Assembly: GCA_016200225.1 (NCBI GenBank)
Contig: JACQFD010000030.1
Location: 16,436 to 80,435 of the forward strand
Length of the DNA stretch: 64,000 nt
Reading direction: 5' to 3'
Origin: Planctomycetota bacterium
GTDB taxonomy: Bacteria > Planctomycetota > UBA1135 > JACQFD01
Shown here: positions 46,247-55,403 of the stretch, in pieces
Layout: each line of letters opens with the position of its first letter
Numbering within the stretch: the stretch's first letter is position 1
Translations under genes and position numbers: made by a program
Notes under the pieces: generated by a model
Database searches by the model: none
What the model saw: only the letters and a program-made list of their open reading frames with translations
Told to the model about the DNA's origin: nothing

Positions 46247-46734
46247 ATGAACGTTTTCGACCTGACGGGACCGGAGTTTCTTGTATCTTATATTTTCCTC
46301 GCGACCGCGATTCTCGGCGCGCTTTGGTGGATTCTCGGAAACTTGGAGGGCGGCGGCGCCTGCTCGACGATCACAAACACGACGTGCCCGATCCCGTATA
46401 TGAATTATTGAGCGAAGTCGCCGCGCTCGCGCCGCAATCGTTAATTATAACTATCGAGCGCGACGGCGCGTATCCGAATATGTTACAATTGCTCGCGCAA
46501 CTCGACCGCGCGCGCGAGGCCGTCGCCGCCGGCCGCGCCCGCGCGCGGTCGATCGTGCCCCGCCCCGTGGGCGCGGTCGGAATCGCCGGCCGCGGCCTCG
46601 AGGCCGAACTGGCGCGCGTATTTACCAATGAATCCGTCCGCGCCGCATTCGCAACGGACGATCCGGCGGGACTCGCGATGGCCGCCGGGAGCTTCGGCAG
46701 GAAGCGGATCGCGGCGGGCGGCCCCTTTCCGTGA
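46247..46734 (+). pseudogene. TIGR04222-like membrane gene with a frameshift
   Basis: The start MNVFDLTGPEFLVSYIFLATAILG at ATG 46247 closely matches the conserved N-terminus of TIGR04222 proteins (MNPFDLPGPEFL...). The frame becomes non-coding after about 46350 and stops at 46411. The neighbouring frame then continues with strong codon bias (RRRLLDDHKHDVPDPVYELLSEVAALA...) to a TGA at 46734. The switch lies near a GGCGGCGGC run at about 46345-46360. It is either a decayed gene, a sequencing slip at the repeat or, less likely, programmed frameshifting. Function of the family is unknown. Confidence 0.6.
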
Positions 46735-46820
46735 ACCGCTGCCCACTGTTTTTCGTTTCACGGAATTGGATGATAACGCATCGGAACACCCGCCAACATC
46801 AACGGTTCGAACCCATTCGT

Positions 46821-48620
46821 ATGAAATTCGCATTCCTAACATTCGTTTCGTTAACAACTGCATTTGTAACTAATACCGCGACCGCCCAGAACGCGCCCGC
46901 CGCGGCCGGGACCGCGACGCAGCGTCCGGCGGCGCCGCGGCCGCCGGATTTTCGCTCGCTCGGCAACAGCGCGGTGCATTTATTAAGAGCGGCGCAGGGC
47001 AAGGACGGATCCTACGGCGGCGACGCGGAGGCGACGGCGCTCGCGCTCTACGGATTTACCAAATGCGCGCGCCAGTACCGCGAAACGGACGGGCCGTTTA
47101 TAACAAAAGCCGTCGAATATTTATTATCGAAGCGCGCGCCCGACGGCGCGTTCAAAGGCAATAATACGCTCAATGCGACGCTCGCGGCGGCCGTCGCGCT
47201 CGACGCCCTCGATAAGACTAAATATGCGGGCATTGTCGCCGACGCGATCAAGTCCGCGGAAACGGCCGCGAAAAAAACCGCGCCCGCGAAGGCCTCGGGC
47301 GCGGAATTGTTTAATTATGCGATGGACGCGGCGCCCGAATTGATAGGACGCCTTCCGGCGGATATCACCGATGCGTCGGAGTTTTCGCTGCCGGCCGCGG
47401 GCGCGGCGCAGGAACCCGCGGACGTCGCCAAGATCGCGCGCAAACTTGTATTGATAACGATGGCGGCGTCGCGCGTTCCGCCGCAGAAACCGCAGGAAAT
47501 TCCGGCGACGCCGCTTCCGGCGTGGGATCCAAATGCAAAGGTCGATCTCGATGTTACGATTCGAAGCGGCATCGGATTTTTAGTAAAACGGCAGTCCCCC
47601 GACGGGAGTTTCGGAACGCCGGTTACTAAAGATCAGCTTATCGGCGTGACGGCGCTCGTGGCGCAGGCGATCTGGGGCTGGCCCGGCGAACGGCCCGCCG
47701 AAGTCGCGGCGGCAGCCTCGAAAGCTACAAAAGTCGTCGCGGGCGCCGCGCGTCCCGACGGTTCGATCCACGGCGGCGGCCTCGAGAATTATACAACTTC
47801 CGCCTCGGTCGGCGCGCTCGTCGCGTCGGGAAATCCCGAGTATCGCGATCTCGTCGCGCGCGCGAAAAAATATATTACAGATCTTCAGGCGGACGAGGGC
47901 GAAGGCGTTTCGCCCGAACACTGGTCGTACGGCGGCACCGGCTACGGCGACGAGGAGAGGCCTGACATGTCGAATACTAATTTTGCATTGGAGGCGCTCC
48001 GCAAGGCCGGAGTGAAATCGGACGATCCGGCCATGCAAAAAGCTTTGAAATTCCTCGAACGCTGCCAAAATCGAAGCGAAAGTAATACTACTGAAATTTC
48101 CCGCGACGGCGTGACCGCGGTTTCCGGGAACGACGGCGGCGGTATTTATTATCCCGGCAAGTCGCAGGCGGGCGCCGATAAGTCGGCCGACGGCAAACGC
48201 GAAACGCCGCGAAGCTACGGATCGATGACGTACGCGCTCGTGAAAGGATTCATTTTCGCGGGACTACAAAAGGACGATCCACGGCTGAAGGCCGCCTTCG
48301 AATGGTGCAAAAAGAATTATACTTTGGATCGCGTTCCCGGATATGAAGAAATGTCGAAAGTGTCTCCGCGGATCGCGTATCAGGGGTTGTTTTATTATTA
48401 CTTAACGATGGCGACCGCGCTGCGCGCCTACGGCGAGGACGAAATAATAACACCCGATGGACAAAAACACGCGTGGCGCGTCGAGATGACGTCGCGGCTG
48501 GCATCACTACAAAAACCCGACGGATCGTTCGCTAATGAAAATTCTCCCCGTTGGTGGGAAGGCGACGAAATCATCGCGACGGCGTACGCCGTTTTGACGC
48601 TGGAAGCGTTGAAGAAATAA
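46821..48620 (+). CDS. Secreted prenyltransferase/squalene-cyclase-fold repeat protein
   Basis: 599 residues from ATG 46821 (MKFAFLTFVSLTTAFVTNTATAQ, a signal peptide); the frame upstream is not used. Repeats of the alpha/alpha toroid kind recur: LRAAQGKDGSYGGDAEATALAL, LLSKRAPDGAFKGNNTLNATL, LVKRQSPDGSFGTPVTKDQ, RLASLQKPDGSFANENSPRWW. These match prenyltransferase/squalene oxidase repeats. No DXDD acid motif of a cyclase is visible, so this is probably a periplasmic protein that uses the fold for binding rather than a terpene cyclase. Confidence 0.8.
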   Translation: MKFAFLTFVSLTTAFVTNTATAQNAPAAAGTATQRPAAPRPPDFRSLGNSAVHLLRAAQGKDGSYGGDAEATALALYGFTKCARQYRETDGPFITKAVEYLLSKRAPDGAFKGNNTLNATLAAAVALDALDKTKYAGIVADAIKSAETAAKKTAPAKASGAELFNYAMDAAPELIGRLPADITDASEFSLPAAGAAQEPADVAKIARKLVLITMAASRVPPQKPQEIPATPLPAWDPNAKVDLDVTIRSGIGFLVKRQSPDGSFGTPVTKDQLIGVTALVAQAIWGWPGERPAEVAAAASKATKVVAGAARPDGSIHGGGLENYTTSASVGALVASGNPEYRDLVARAKKYITDLQADEGEGVSPEHWSYGGTGYGDEERPDMSNTNFALEALRKAGVKSDDPAMQKALKFLERCQNRSESNTTEISRDGVTAVSGNDGGGIYYPGKSQAGADKSADGKRETPRSYGSMTYALVKGFIFAGLQKDDPRLKAAFEWCKKNYTLDRVPGYEEMSKVSPRIAYQGLFYYYLTMATALRAYGEDEIITPDGQKHAWRVEMTSRLASLQKPDGSFANENSPRWWEGDEIIATAYAVLTLEALKK

Positions 48621-48947
48621 TTATGATTGGAGTTGGGTGGAGGCGCGGGTGCGGTGTGCGGATATCCGGTTCCGCGCGCAGACGCGCACAACCCGCTAAG
48701 CAATTGTTACACGCCTGACCCGCGCGAATGCGCGCGGAACCGGACACCCGCACGCCGCCAAACGCTCATATTATTTATTGGTCGCATCGCAGAAGCGCCA
48801 AGCACCGCGCCGCGCGACGGGATTTCTATTGGTAGCGGGCCGGGTTGCGACCGACACGCTGGACAATTGTTATGCCGAGGCGAGAGTACTTGGCACGCGA
48901 CGGGCGATTGTTATATATCATTTGGAGAGGGATGAGGTTGTGTATAA
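48621..48947. repeat. Palindromic intergenic element (arms 48666-48680 and 48729-48743)
   Basis: CCGGTTCCGCGCGCA (48666-48680) is the exact reverse complement of 48729-48743, and pairing extends outward in part (GTGCGG near 48648 with CACCCGCAC near 48745). An EcoRV-type GATATC lies inside the left arm extension. The rest of this 327-base gap shows no gene. CAATTGTTA occurs twice (about 48701 and 48864). Confidence 0.65.
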
Positions 48948-50119
48948 TTATTCTTCGAGGACGGAGTTGATGCCCAAAGTCCATGGTAGAATTTCGACGC
49001 CATCGACGTTTCGGGGGCGGTCTTCGCGGGAAATGAAGAGGCTGCGGTCGGCGCGCAGGTCGCGCGCGTACGATCGCAGTTTGTTAATTTCGATGTCGCT
49101 CACGGTTTCTGAAGATTTGATTTCGACGGCGAGGAGTTTCCCGGCGCCGGTTTCACCATCAGGTCGACTTCCGCGCCGTCGGCAGTGCGAAAATATGTGT
49201 AACGTTGCCTGCGGCGACCATAAGAATTCAAACGTATCAATTCTAGAATTATGAAGTGTTCGAATTGCCTGCCGTATCCGTAATGATGCGGGGAGGGCGC
49301 CGAACGCAACTGCCGCCGCAACGCGTTCGCGACGCCAATATCGAAAAAGTAAAATTTGGAACGCTGGCTCTGGCGTTTGCGAATTGATGTGTGGAAAGGT
49401 TCTATAAAATTTCCGATCAGCGTGTCTTCGAGAATTTGATAGTAGCGCTCGACCATTTTGGAATCGACGCGGCACTCCCGTCCAATCGATGAATAGTTGA
49501 TAGGCTCGCCGTTCATCTGCGCTGCGACTTCGATGAATCGCAGGAATGGATCGAGATTTCTTACAATTTGTTCGACTCGGATCTCTTCCTTAATGTAAGT
49601 CTGCACATACGCGTCGAGAAGTTCCTCGCGCTCCGCGTCGTTTTGTGCGGTGCACACTCTCGGTAGGGAGCCAAATTGTAATATTTTTTCGAGCGAAAAC
49701 GAGGCGCCGAGTTCACGATGAGTCAACGGAAACATCCAATTTAACAATGCGCGTCCAGCCAGAAGGTTTCCCCCGCCGCGTTTTAGTTTTCGCGCGCTGG
49801 ATCCGGTGAGCGCAAAGCGAAATTTACTTCTCGTCTCCGGCGATTCAATAATGTTCTGAATTTCATTTAAGAGTTCTGGTACGCGCTGAATCTCATCAAT
49901 AATCACCAATGATCGCGCCGGCTTGTTTGTAGCTAACAATTCGCGCAGCAGGCCCGGCCGCCGACTGAATTTCAGAAATTCGGCGTCTTGCAGGAGGTTC
50001 ACCCAGAGGACGTCGCGCCCCGCCGCCCATTGCTCCAAGAACCAGGTCTTGCCTGTACCTCTTGCCCCGAACAGGAAGAAGTCGTTGTTATCCAACGGTT
50101 TAAGATGTCTCTGGAACAT
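48948..50119 (-). pseudogene. AAA ATPase with DUF4143, frameshifted near the C-terminus
   Basis: Residues 1-325 from ATG 50119 match AAA/DUF4143 proteins: Walker A FLFGARGTGKTWFLEQW, Walker B SLVIIDEIQRVPELL, sensor FALTGSSARKLKRGGGNLLAGR, then the DUF4143 winged-helix and nuclease-like regions (YFRTADGAEVDLMV). The frame then shifts at about 49152-49157; the next frame continues as ETGAGKLLAVEIKSSETVSD and runs to a stop at 48948. One missing base joins the two parts exactly where the family has EVDLVVE...LLAIEIKSS. The restored protein would have about 390 residues. Such ATPases are often in mobile or defence regions. Confidence 0.8.
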
Positions 50120-50177
50120 GTGTCAAATTTTGCGCGCATTTTCGACAGATGCAAGCGGTTTTTTCGACGCTGTTGGA

Positions 50178-50429
50178 TCAGGTATCCATTATCCATGAAA
50201 ACATACACTTAAAATCTTCGAAGCATTTTTTACATATCCAATGGTATTCATCCAATGTGCAGTAGCCTTCGCGAAGGCTAACCTCAGAATTTGAAAACCT
50301 CTCCCAACAAAAGCTGCAATGATCGTGATCCCACGTCTCGCTCGGGGGCGCATACCTGCTCCACCGGAGCTTTACATTCTTAAGATACCGCTCCTGTCCG
50401 GTGAGTCGCCAGTCGTCGTTGGGATTCAT
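50178..50429 (-). CDS. Small Cys/His zinc-binding-like protein of unknown function
   Basis: 83 residues from ATG 50429 (MNPNDDWRLTGQERYLKNVKL); the frame is open further upstream but the family-like wording starts here. Two pairs of Cys (HDHCSFCW and ICKKCFEDF) plus His residues look like a zinc site. This kind of protein (NDWRLTGQE...WDHDHCEFC...EYHWICEECF) is familiar as a conserved small protein of unknown function scattered in accessory regions. It precedes the DUF4143 ATPase gene by 58 bases on the same strand and may be co-transcribed. Confidence 0.7.
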   Translation of the reverse strand: MNPNDDWRLTGQERYLKNVKLRWSRYAPPSETWDHDHCSFCWERFSNSEVSLREGYCTLDEYHWICKKCFEDFKCMFSWIMDT

Positions 50430-50483
50430 TTCAATTAAATCCGTCAATCTATAAGATACTAGCGCCGTGACTCCCAGCGTCAA

Positions 50484-50851
50484 AGTATCGCAACACGCGG
50501 GATTCGGAGTTGTTAGTTCTTAGGAAATGATTCAGTGCGGAAAGTCATCTCGCCAAGCGGCAAAAAATTCCAGGACGAACAACTTCTTGCTCCCTCGGAC
50601 GCCATCGACGTGTACGCCGCGGGCGCAGCGTCGATTTTGGGACGGCCAGGGCTTTAGCCCGCATTATTCATGAAGTCTACGAAGATGGCCGACGGATTGT
50701 ACCGGAATGCGAGGCGCGACGACGGCGCGACCGTGTACGGTCTCGCCGGAGGCGCAACGATGCAGTTCGGTACAATCCGCGCGGCTAGATTCGTGGAAAA
50801 AATTGACAAGAGATCATTGAATTGAACTTCCGAACGCGCTTCGGCGGGCCA
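50484..50851. repeat. Intergenic region with an 87-bp hairpin element (50693-50779)
   Basis: CGGATTGTACCG (50693-50704) is perfectly inverted at 50768-50779. Inside, GACCGT-GT-ACGGTC forms a second stem, extended by GGCG/CGCC. No T tract follows. The rest of this 368-base stretch shows no gene with coding character. Together with the 48.6-kb and S2 elements it marks a repeat-rich island. Confidence 0.65.
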
Positions 50852-51307
50852 ATGCTGATTCAAGTGTATCCAAGGTTCGCGCTTTGGTACATTTGCGCCG
50901 CGGTTGAAGGGTTGGTTTGTGGAATTGTGTATTCGGTGATGTTGATACAACGCGAGCGGGCATTCTCTTCGAGGGTCGCCAGCCTTGGGTTATTGGATGC
51001 ATTCATCGGGCTCGCGAGGATTTCCTCGATCGCGGGTTTGATCGGTCTGGCGATCGGAGTCATCTGCGGGACTGCGCTGCTTCCAATCCTATTTCTGAGC
51101 CTCAGAACCGCGAAGCGTTATGGTATTCCGGCGGTCCTTATTGATAGCATCGGGACTCTCGATCCTATTCAATATTTGTTGTATTTTCTTTTCCGGCCCG
51201 GCGCCATCTCGATCCATACTCCTATTTTTGCCTCCCGTCGTGTTTGCCGCGATGATTCAGTTCTTGACACTTGTTTCGAGGTCAAAGCGCACGGGTCCAA
51301 TTTCTGA
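50852..51307 (+). CDS. Orphan membrane protein of unknown function
   Basis: About 150 residues from ATG 50852 (TTG 50822 is an alternative). Two to three hydrophobic helices (LWYICAAVEGLVCGIVYSVMLI, ISSIAGLIGLAIGVICGTALLPILFLSL) are followed by IQYLLYFLFRPG. Beyond that the frame becomes polar and Cys-containing, whereas the +1-shifted frame reads SILLFLPPVVFAAMIQFLTLV, another membrane helix, to a stop at 51311. The real protein may therefore be frameshifted near 51205-51225. Low GC compared with neighbours. It stands just before structured repeat S2. Confidence 0.45.
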   Translation: MLIQVYPRFALWYICAAVEGLVCGIVYSVMLIQRERAFSSRVASLGLLDAFIGLARISSIAGLIGLAIGVICGTALLPILFLSLRTAKRYGIPAVLIDSIGTLDPIQYLLYFLFRPGAISIHTPIFASRRVCRDDSVLDTCFEVKAHGSNF

Positions 51308-51355
51308 ATAAACAAAAAATAGAGTGCCCGTGTCAAGTGGCCGGGATCTCCAACG

Positions 51356-51626
51356 GCGAGGCGGTCGCGTGACGCGCGGTGTATCCGGGGCCGCATCCGT
51401 GGCCCCGGACATGCGCCCGCCGGCATGGCCGAGCAGCCGCGCTTATATTAGTGTTTGGTGCCATCATGGGAACTGGCGGGCGGCGGGTCCGCGGCGCAAG
51501 GCATCGGCGGCGAAGGCGACGCCCCGTCGCGTCGAGCCCGCGCCACGCCGCTGGCGTGTGGGTCGCGACAGGGCAACGGCCGGAGCATCGCCGATGCGCC
51601 GCGCCGCGGAGCCCGCCGCCCGCTTT
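51356..51626 (+). ncRNA. Structured repeat S2, candidate non-coding RNA
   Basis: Second copy of the S element. The outer stem pairs 51476-51497 with 51601-51623, leaving G51611 as the conserved bulge; the inner stem is GCATCGGCG (51501-51509) with CGCCGATGC (51589-51597); a GTCGCG/CGCGAC stem lies within. The 5' hairpin CCGGGGCC (51385-51392) with GGCCCCGG (51401-51408) is perfect yet differs fully from the corresponding hairpin of S1. Conserved unpaired blocks such as GGCCGAGCAGCCGCGC and GGCCGGAGCATCG are shared. The region 51308-51719 contains no gene. Confidence 0.6.
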
Positions 51627-51719
51627 GACCTGAATTAGTATCATTCCAAATAGACTCGGATCCCAATCAAGCTAGTCTCCACAGTTGAATTGCCACACCG
51701 CAACGCCGATTTTGTCGCT

Positions 51720-53081
51720 ATGAAGTTTTTCGCGTTTCGACAGGGCGACCGCCGCCGTCTCGGATATTTCGATGGCAGCGCGCCGCGCGATCTCTCCTCC
51801 GCGCTGGATGCGGCGGGAGTCGTCGAGAGCGAGCATGATTTGTTAAGAAACGATTTTTTTCGCCCGCAGCGGATTACTGCGTTTTTGAAGCGTTTTAAAC
51901 GATTCGCGCCGAAGATAGACGGCGAAATTGTATATTTGCCGCCGGTCCTGCCAAACAAAGTGCTCGCCGTCGGACGCAATTTTGCGGAACACGCGCGCGA
52001 ACTCGGCAATCCCGTCGAGGAAGAATTGTTATTTTTCGCGAAGTTAACAGAATCGATCTCCGCGCACGGCGCGCCGATCGTCGTTCCGCGGCATCTCGAC
52101 CGCGTCGATCACGAGGCCGAACTCGCAATTATCATTTCGCGCGACGGAAAGGACATTGCGCCCGCGAAGGCCTTCAGCCACGTCGCCGGTTACACCTGTC
52201 TCGTCGACGTCACGGCGCGCGAGGAGCAGGGCGCCGACAAAGCGCGCAAACGCCCGTGGACGCGCTCGAAAAGTTACGATTCGTTCTGTCCGATCGGTCC
52301 GGTGTGGGTGCCGATGGACGATATAACCAATCCGCAATCGTTACAGATCGTCTGCCGCGTGAACGGCGAAGTGAAACAATCGGGAAATACCGCCGACTGG
52401 GTCCACTCGATACCGAAAATGATTAGTTATATTTCGCGGCACACGACGCTGCGCGCGGGCGACGTGATCGCGACGGGCACGCCGCCGGGCGTCGGGCCGT
52501 TGAAACCGGGCGACGCGGTCGAGGTCGAAATTGATAAGATCGGCATTCTTAAGAATCCCGTCGTCTGGAAGGAGGAACCCGCGCCGTATGATAAACAAAC
52601 GGCGCTCGCGGAACTATTTCCGCGCATCGAAGCGGCGATCGCGACCTCGCGCGACGGCGGCGAAGCGTTCGAGCGGACGATCGCGCTGATCGACACGCTG
52701 CAGCACTGCCATTGGAGCGGAATTTACCGCGTCGAACCCGACGGTTCTTTACAATTGGGACCGTTCCGCGGCAAGGCCACTGAACATGTAAAAATCGCCC
52801 CCGGAAAGGGCATCTGCGGCCGCGCAATTGTAAATAAAGAATCCGTGCTCGTCGACGATGTTACAAAAGATCCGGCCTATCTCGCGTGCTCGATCGAAAC
52901 GCGCAGCGAGATCGTCGTTCCGATATTTTCGGCGGGCATGGCGGTGGCGGAAATTGATATTGACTCCGACCAGCCGGCCGCGTTCGACCGCCGCGATCGC
53001 GAATTCTTCGAAAGCGTCGCGAAACTGCTCGGCGACTATTTGGAAAAAACGCATCTGCCCCGCATGTGGGACGATCGTTAA
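51720..53081 (+). CDS. Fusion of FAH-family hydrolase and fRMsr-type GAF domain
   Basis: 453 residues from ATG 51720 (MKFFAFRQGDRRRLGYF). Residues ~1-290 are a fumarylacetoacetate hydrolase-family enzyme: KVLAVGRNFAEHARELGN, then the metal site around VDHEAELAIII, GYTCLVDVTARE and VIATGTPPGVGPLKPGDAVEVEI. After a short linker, residues ~305-445 are a GAF domain like free methionine-(R)-sulfoxide reductase: HCHWSGIYRVEPDGSLQLGPFRG, GKGICGRAIVNKESVLVDDV, YLACSIETRSEIVVPIF and IDIDSDQPAAFD. The two Cys that align with the catalytic pair of fRMsr (in ICGRA and LACSI) are present. I know of no standard enzyme with both halves. Confidence 0.85.
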   Translation: MKFFAFRQGDRRRLGYFDGSAPRDLSSALDAAGVVESEHDLLRNDFFRPQRITAFLKRFKRFAPKIDGEIVYLPPVLPNKVLAVGRNFAEHARELGNPVEEELLFFAKLTESISAHGAPIVVPRHLDRVDHEAELAIIISRDGKDIAPAKAFSHVAGYTCLVDVTAREEQGADKARKRPWTRSKSYDSFCPIGPVWVPMDDITNPQSLQIVCRVNGEVKQSGNTADWVHSIPKMISYISRHTTLRAGDVIATGTPPGVGPLKPGDAVEVEIDKIGILKNPVVWKEEPAPYDKQTALAELFPRIEAAIATSRDGGEAFERTIALIDTLQHCHWSGIYRVEPDGSLQLGPFRGKATEHVKIAPGKGICGRAIVNKESVLVDDVTKDPAYLACSIETRSEIVVPIFSAGMAVAEIDIDSDQPAAFDRRDREFFESVAKLLGDYLEKTHLPRMWDDR

Positions 53082-53120
53082 ATTTACTTATCTATTTTCC
53101 GATATATTACTTTCCGACGG

Positions 53121-53597
53121 TTACTTTCCGACGACGCGGCCGATGATCCGCGATTGCGGCACCGATCCGAACATGCGGCTGTCGAAACTGTGGTCGGTGT
53201 TGTCGCCCATGACAAAATAATGATCCGGCGGAACGATCCACCGGTGCGGGTCGGGCGCCGTGTGCGCGCGCGCGACCGGATGATTATTAACAAAAACGGT
53301 TCCGCTGTCCTCGCGCACGATGTCGCCCGGCAGCGCCACGATTCTTTTTACATATCGCTCGCCGTCGCCACCGGGCGGTTCGAGTACGACCACGTCGCCA
53401 CGCGCGAGGGAACCGAGCCGCGGCGTCACGCATTCGACGAGGATGCGTTCGCCGTCGTGGAGCGCGGGAAACATCGATGCGCCGCGCACGATCGAAGGCT
53501 GCAAGACTTCAAATAACGCAACAAAAAACGCAAACGTCGCGCAGCCGAAAAGCGGCGCGCGCAGCCAACCCCAGACTCTCGAGACAGGTCCCCGCAT
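53121..53597 (-). CDS. lepB: Signal peptidase I
   Basis: 158 residues from ATG 53597 (MRGPVSRVWGWLRAPLFG); the longer frame overlaps the divergent glycosyltransferase and has no family likeness. One membrane anchor (about 15-33), catalytic Ser41 in GASMFPAL, catalytic Lys84 in YVKRIVALPGD, and the closing box YFVMGDNTDHSFDSRMFGSV. It cleaves signal peptides of exported proteins at the periplasmic face. Divergent from the Ara4N genes with a gap of about 55 bases between starts. Confidence 0.92.
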   Translation of the reverse strand: MRGPVSRVWGWLRAPLFGCATFAFFVALFEVLQPSIVRGASMFPALHDGERILVECVTPRLGSLARGDVVVLEPPGGDGERYVKRIVALPGDIVREDSGTVFVNNHPVARAHTAPDPHRWIVPPDHYFVMGDNTDHSFDSRMFGSVPQSRIIGRVVGK

Positions 53598-53651
53598 ATC
53601 GAAAGCATCGGCTCGGCGCGCGACGGCTTGAGTCGCGGGCGGCGGCCACTC

Positions 53652-55403
53652 ATGCTGCCCCCTTCGTTGAAACGATTTTTCCACATCCTTCTCGTCGCGA
53701 TCGCCGCGCTCGCGCCGTTTTGCGGCCTTGGCGCGCACGACCTGTGGGATCCGGACGAGGCCGACCACGCGCAAGCCGCGCGCGAACTGCTCGTCGACGG
53801 ACGCTGGGCGCGCCCGACGATCGCGGGCGAATCGTTCGCCGAAAAACCACCGCTACAATTATGGGTTATTAAATGTTCTGCGCTCGCGCGCGGCACCGAC
53901 GTCGACCCCTTCGACGCGCGCGTTCCGAGCGCGATCGGTAATATTCTGCTCGTTTATATTACGTATCTTTTCGGAAGGAAAGCCGGCGGGCCGTGGACGG
54001 GCGCGCTCGCGGCGCTCGCGGCCGCGACGACGGGCGAAATGTTACGAACGGCGCGATGGTGCCAGGTCGACGCGCTTTTCGCCGGGCTCTTCGCAGCCGC
54101 CGCCTACTTTACTTTTCGTTTATTAACGAAGCCAAATTTGTACCATTGCGCCGCCGCCGGCGCCGCGCTCGGACTCGCCGTTTTAACCAAAGGCCCGATC
54201 GCGATCGCGCTGCTCGTTGTAACCATTGCGTTCGACACGCTTTTCACGGCCGAACACCGCCGCCGCTGGCTCGGCCGCGCGGGAATTTATGTAACTGGTT
54301 CGTGCATCCTCGCCGTCGCGGTCGCGCTGCCTTGGTATTTCGCGCTCGCGGCCGACGATCCGGGCGGTCTCGGACGATCCATTGTTCACGAAAACATCGA
54401 CCGGTTTTTGCATTCGCAGGACCATAACAATCCTTTTTATTATTATTTCGCCGGCGCGCTGTGGGGATCGTTCGCGCCGGTTTCGTTATTGTTGCCGCCG
54501 GCGATTTGTTTTGCATTTCATAGTTCGCGCGACGACGAAACGATTTGGACTCGCGACCGTTCGCCGCTCCGCTTCGCGCTCGCCGGCCTGATCGGCGGAA
54601 TTGTATTATTATCGATCGCGTCGTCGAAACAGGGAAAGTATTTGTTACCGCTTTCGCCGTTTCTCGCGCTCATCGTCGCCGATTTCGCGCGCAACGTCGT
54701 ACAATTCGGCGCGCGCTGGCACAAGGTCTGGTTCACGGCGGTTCTATCTGTTATCGCGCTCGTTTCTGTAATATTTACACTTTTTTCGACGGCCACGACG
54801 TTCTTCGGCCCGCGCGCCGACCTGGCATTTGCCGCGATCATCGCCGCTGTCGGCGGCCCCAAGGATCCGGTGGTTCATATCAAAACCGCGATCTGGGCGC
54901 TCGTTCCCGTTGGAATCGGCTCGTTCGCGCTCCTCGCGGTGGGGATCCATTCGCGGGCGTCGTTCCGGCTTGCGTGGTTTCTCGCTCCTCTTGCGCTCGC
55001 CGTGGGGATCGCCGGCGCTTGGGTCGTGCCGCAACTCGACCCGCTGAAATCGCCGCGCGAGGCCGTCGAGTTCGCCATGCAAAGACTACAAATCCGTGCG
55101 AGGGACCCCGGCGAGCCGCGCTACGCCGTGTATTTTCCGAATCGCACGGACGAAAAATCCGTCGCGAGCTGGACCGGCACATCGCCATTTGTGTATTACG
55201 CCGACGCATCGCACCGACGGCCGCTGATCCTGCGCGGCGCCGACGCTGTCGAGGAAGCGCTGAAGGATCCGCGCCCGCTCGTATTTGTAACGCGCGGCGA
55301 CTACCTCGCCCGGCTGCGCGGCAGCCTGCGCGACCGGCTTCCCGTTTGCTTTCAGAAGACCGTCGGCAGCCGTACACTGGTCGTCGTCGACACGGGCAAA
55401 TGA
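53652..55403 (+). CDS. arnT: ArnT-like membrane glycosyltransferase (GT83)
   Basis: 583 residues from ATG 53652 (TTG 53628 is an alternative). About eleven to twelve membrane helices; the first periplasmic loop has DLWDPDEADHAQAARELLVDGRW, matching the catalytic acidic motif of ArnT and related lipid-linked-sugar transferases, followed by FAEKPPLQLWVIK. The family transfers a sugar from undecaprenyl phosphate to an acceptor; given the following arnC-, arnA- and arnD-like genes, transfer of aminoarabinose to lipid A is the likely role. The C-terminal periplasmic domain is smaller than in E. coli. A terminator-like hairpin overlaps its stop. Confidence 0.8.
   Translation: MLPPSLKRFFHILLVAIAALAPFCGLGAHDLWDPDEADHAQAARELLVDGRWARPTIAGESFAEKPPLQLWVIKCSALARGTDVDPFDARVPSAIGNILLVYITYLFGRKAGGPWTGALAALAAATTGEMLRTARWCQVDALFAGLFAAAAYFTFRLLTKPNLYHCAAAGAALGLAVLTKGPIAIALLVVTIAFDTLFTAEHRRRWLGRAGIYVTGSCILAVAVALPWYFALAADDPGGLGRSIVHENIDRFLHSQDHNNPFYYYFAGALWGSFAPVSLLLPPAICFAFHSSRDDETIWTRDRSPLRFALAGLIGGIVLLSIASSKQGKYLLPLSPFLALIVADFARNVVQFGARWHKVWFTAVLSVIALVSVIFTLFSTATTFFGPRADLAFAAIIAAVGGPKDPVVHIKTAIWALVPVGIGSFALLAVGIHSRASFRLAWFLAPLALAVGIAGAWVVPQLDPLKSPREAVEFAMQRLQIRARDPGEPRYAVYFPNRTDEKSVASWTGTSPFVYYADASHRRPLILRGADAVEEALKDPRPLVFVTRGDYLARLRGSLRDRLPVCFQKTVGSRTLVVVDTGK

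Noticed and set aside
46350..46411. Programmed -1 frameshift in the TIGR04222-like gene
   Set aside because: No classical slippery heptamer or downstream pseudoknot was evident; mutation or sequencing slip is simpler.
46821..48620. True terpene or squalene cyclase
   Set aside because: It has a signal peptide and no DXDD-type catalytic acid motif; only the repeat fold is shared.
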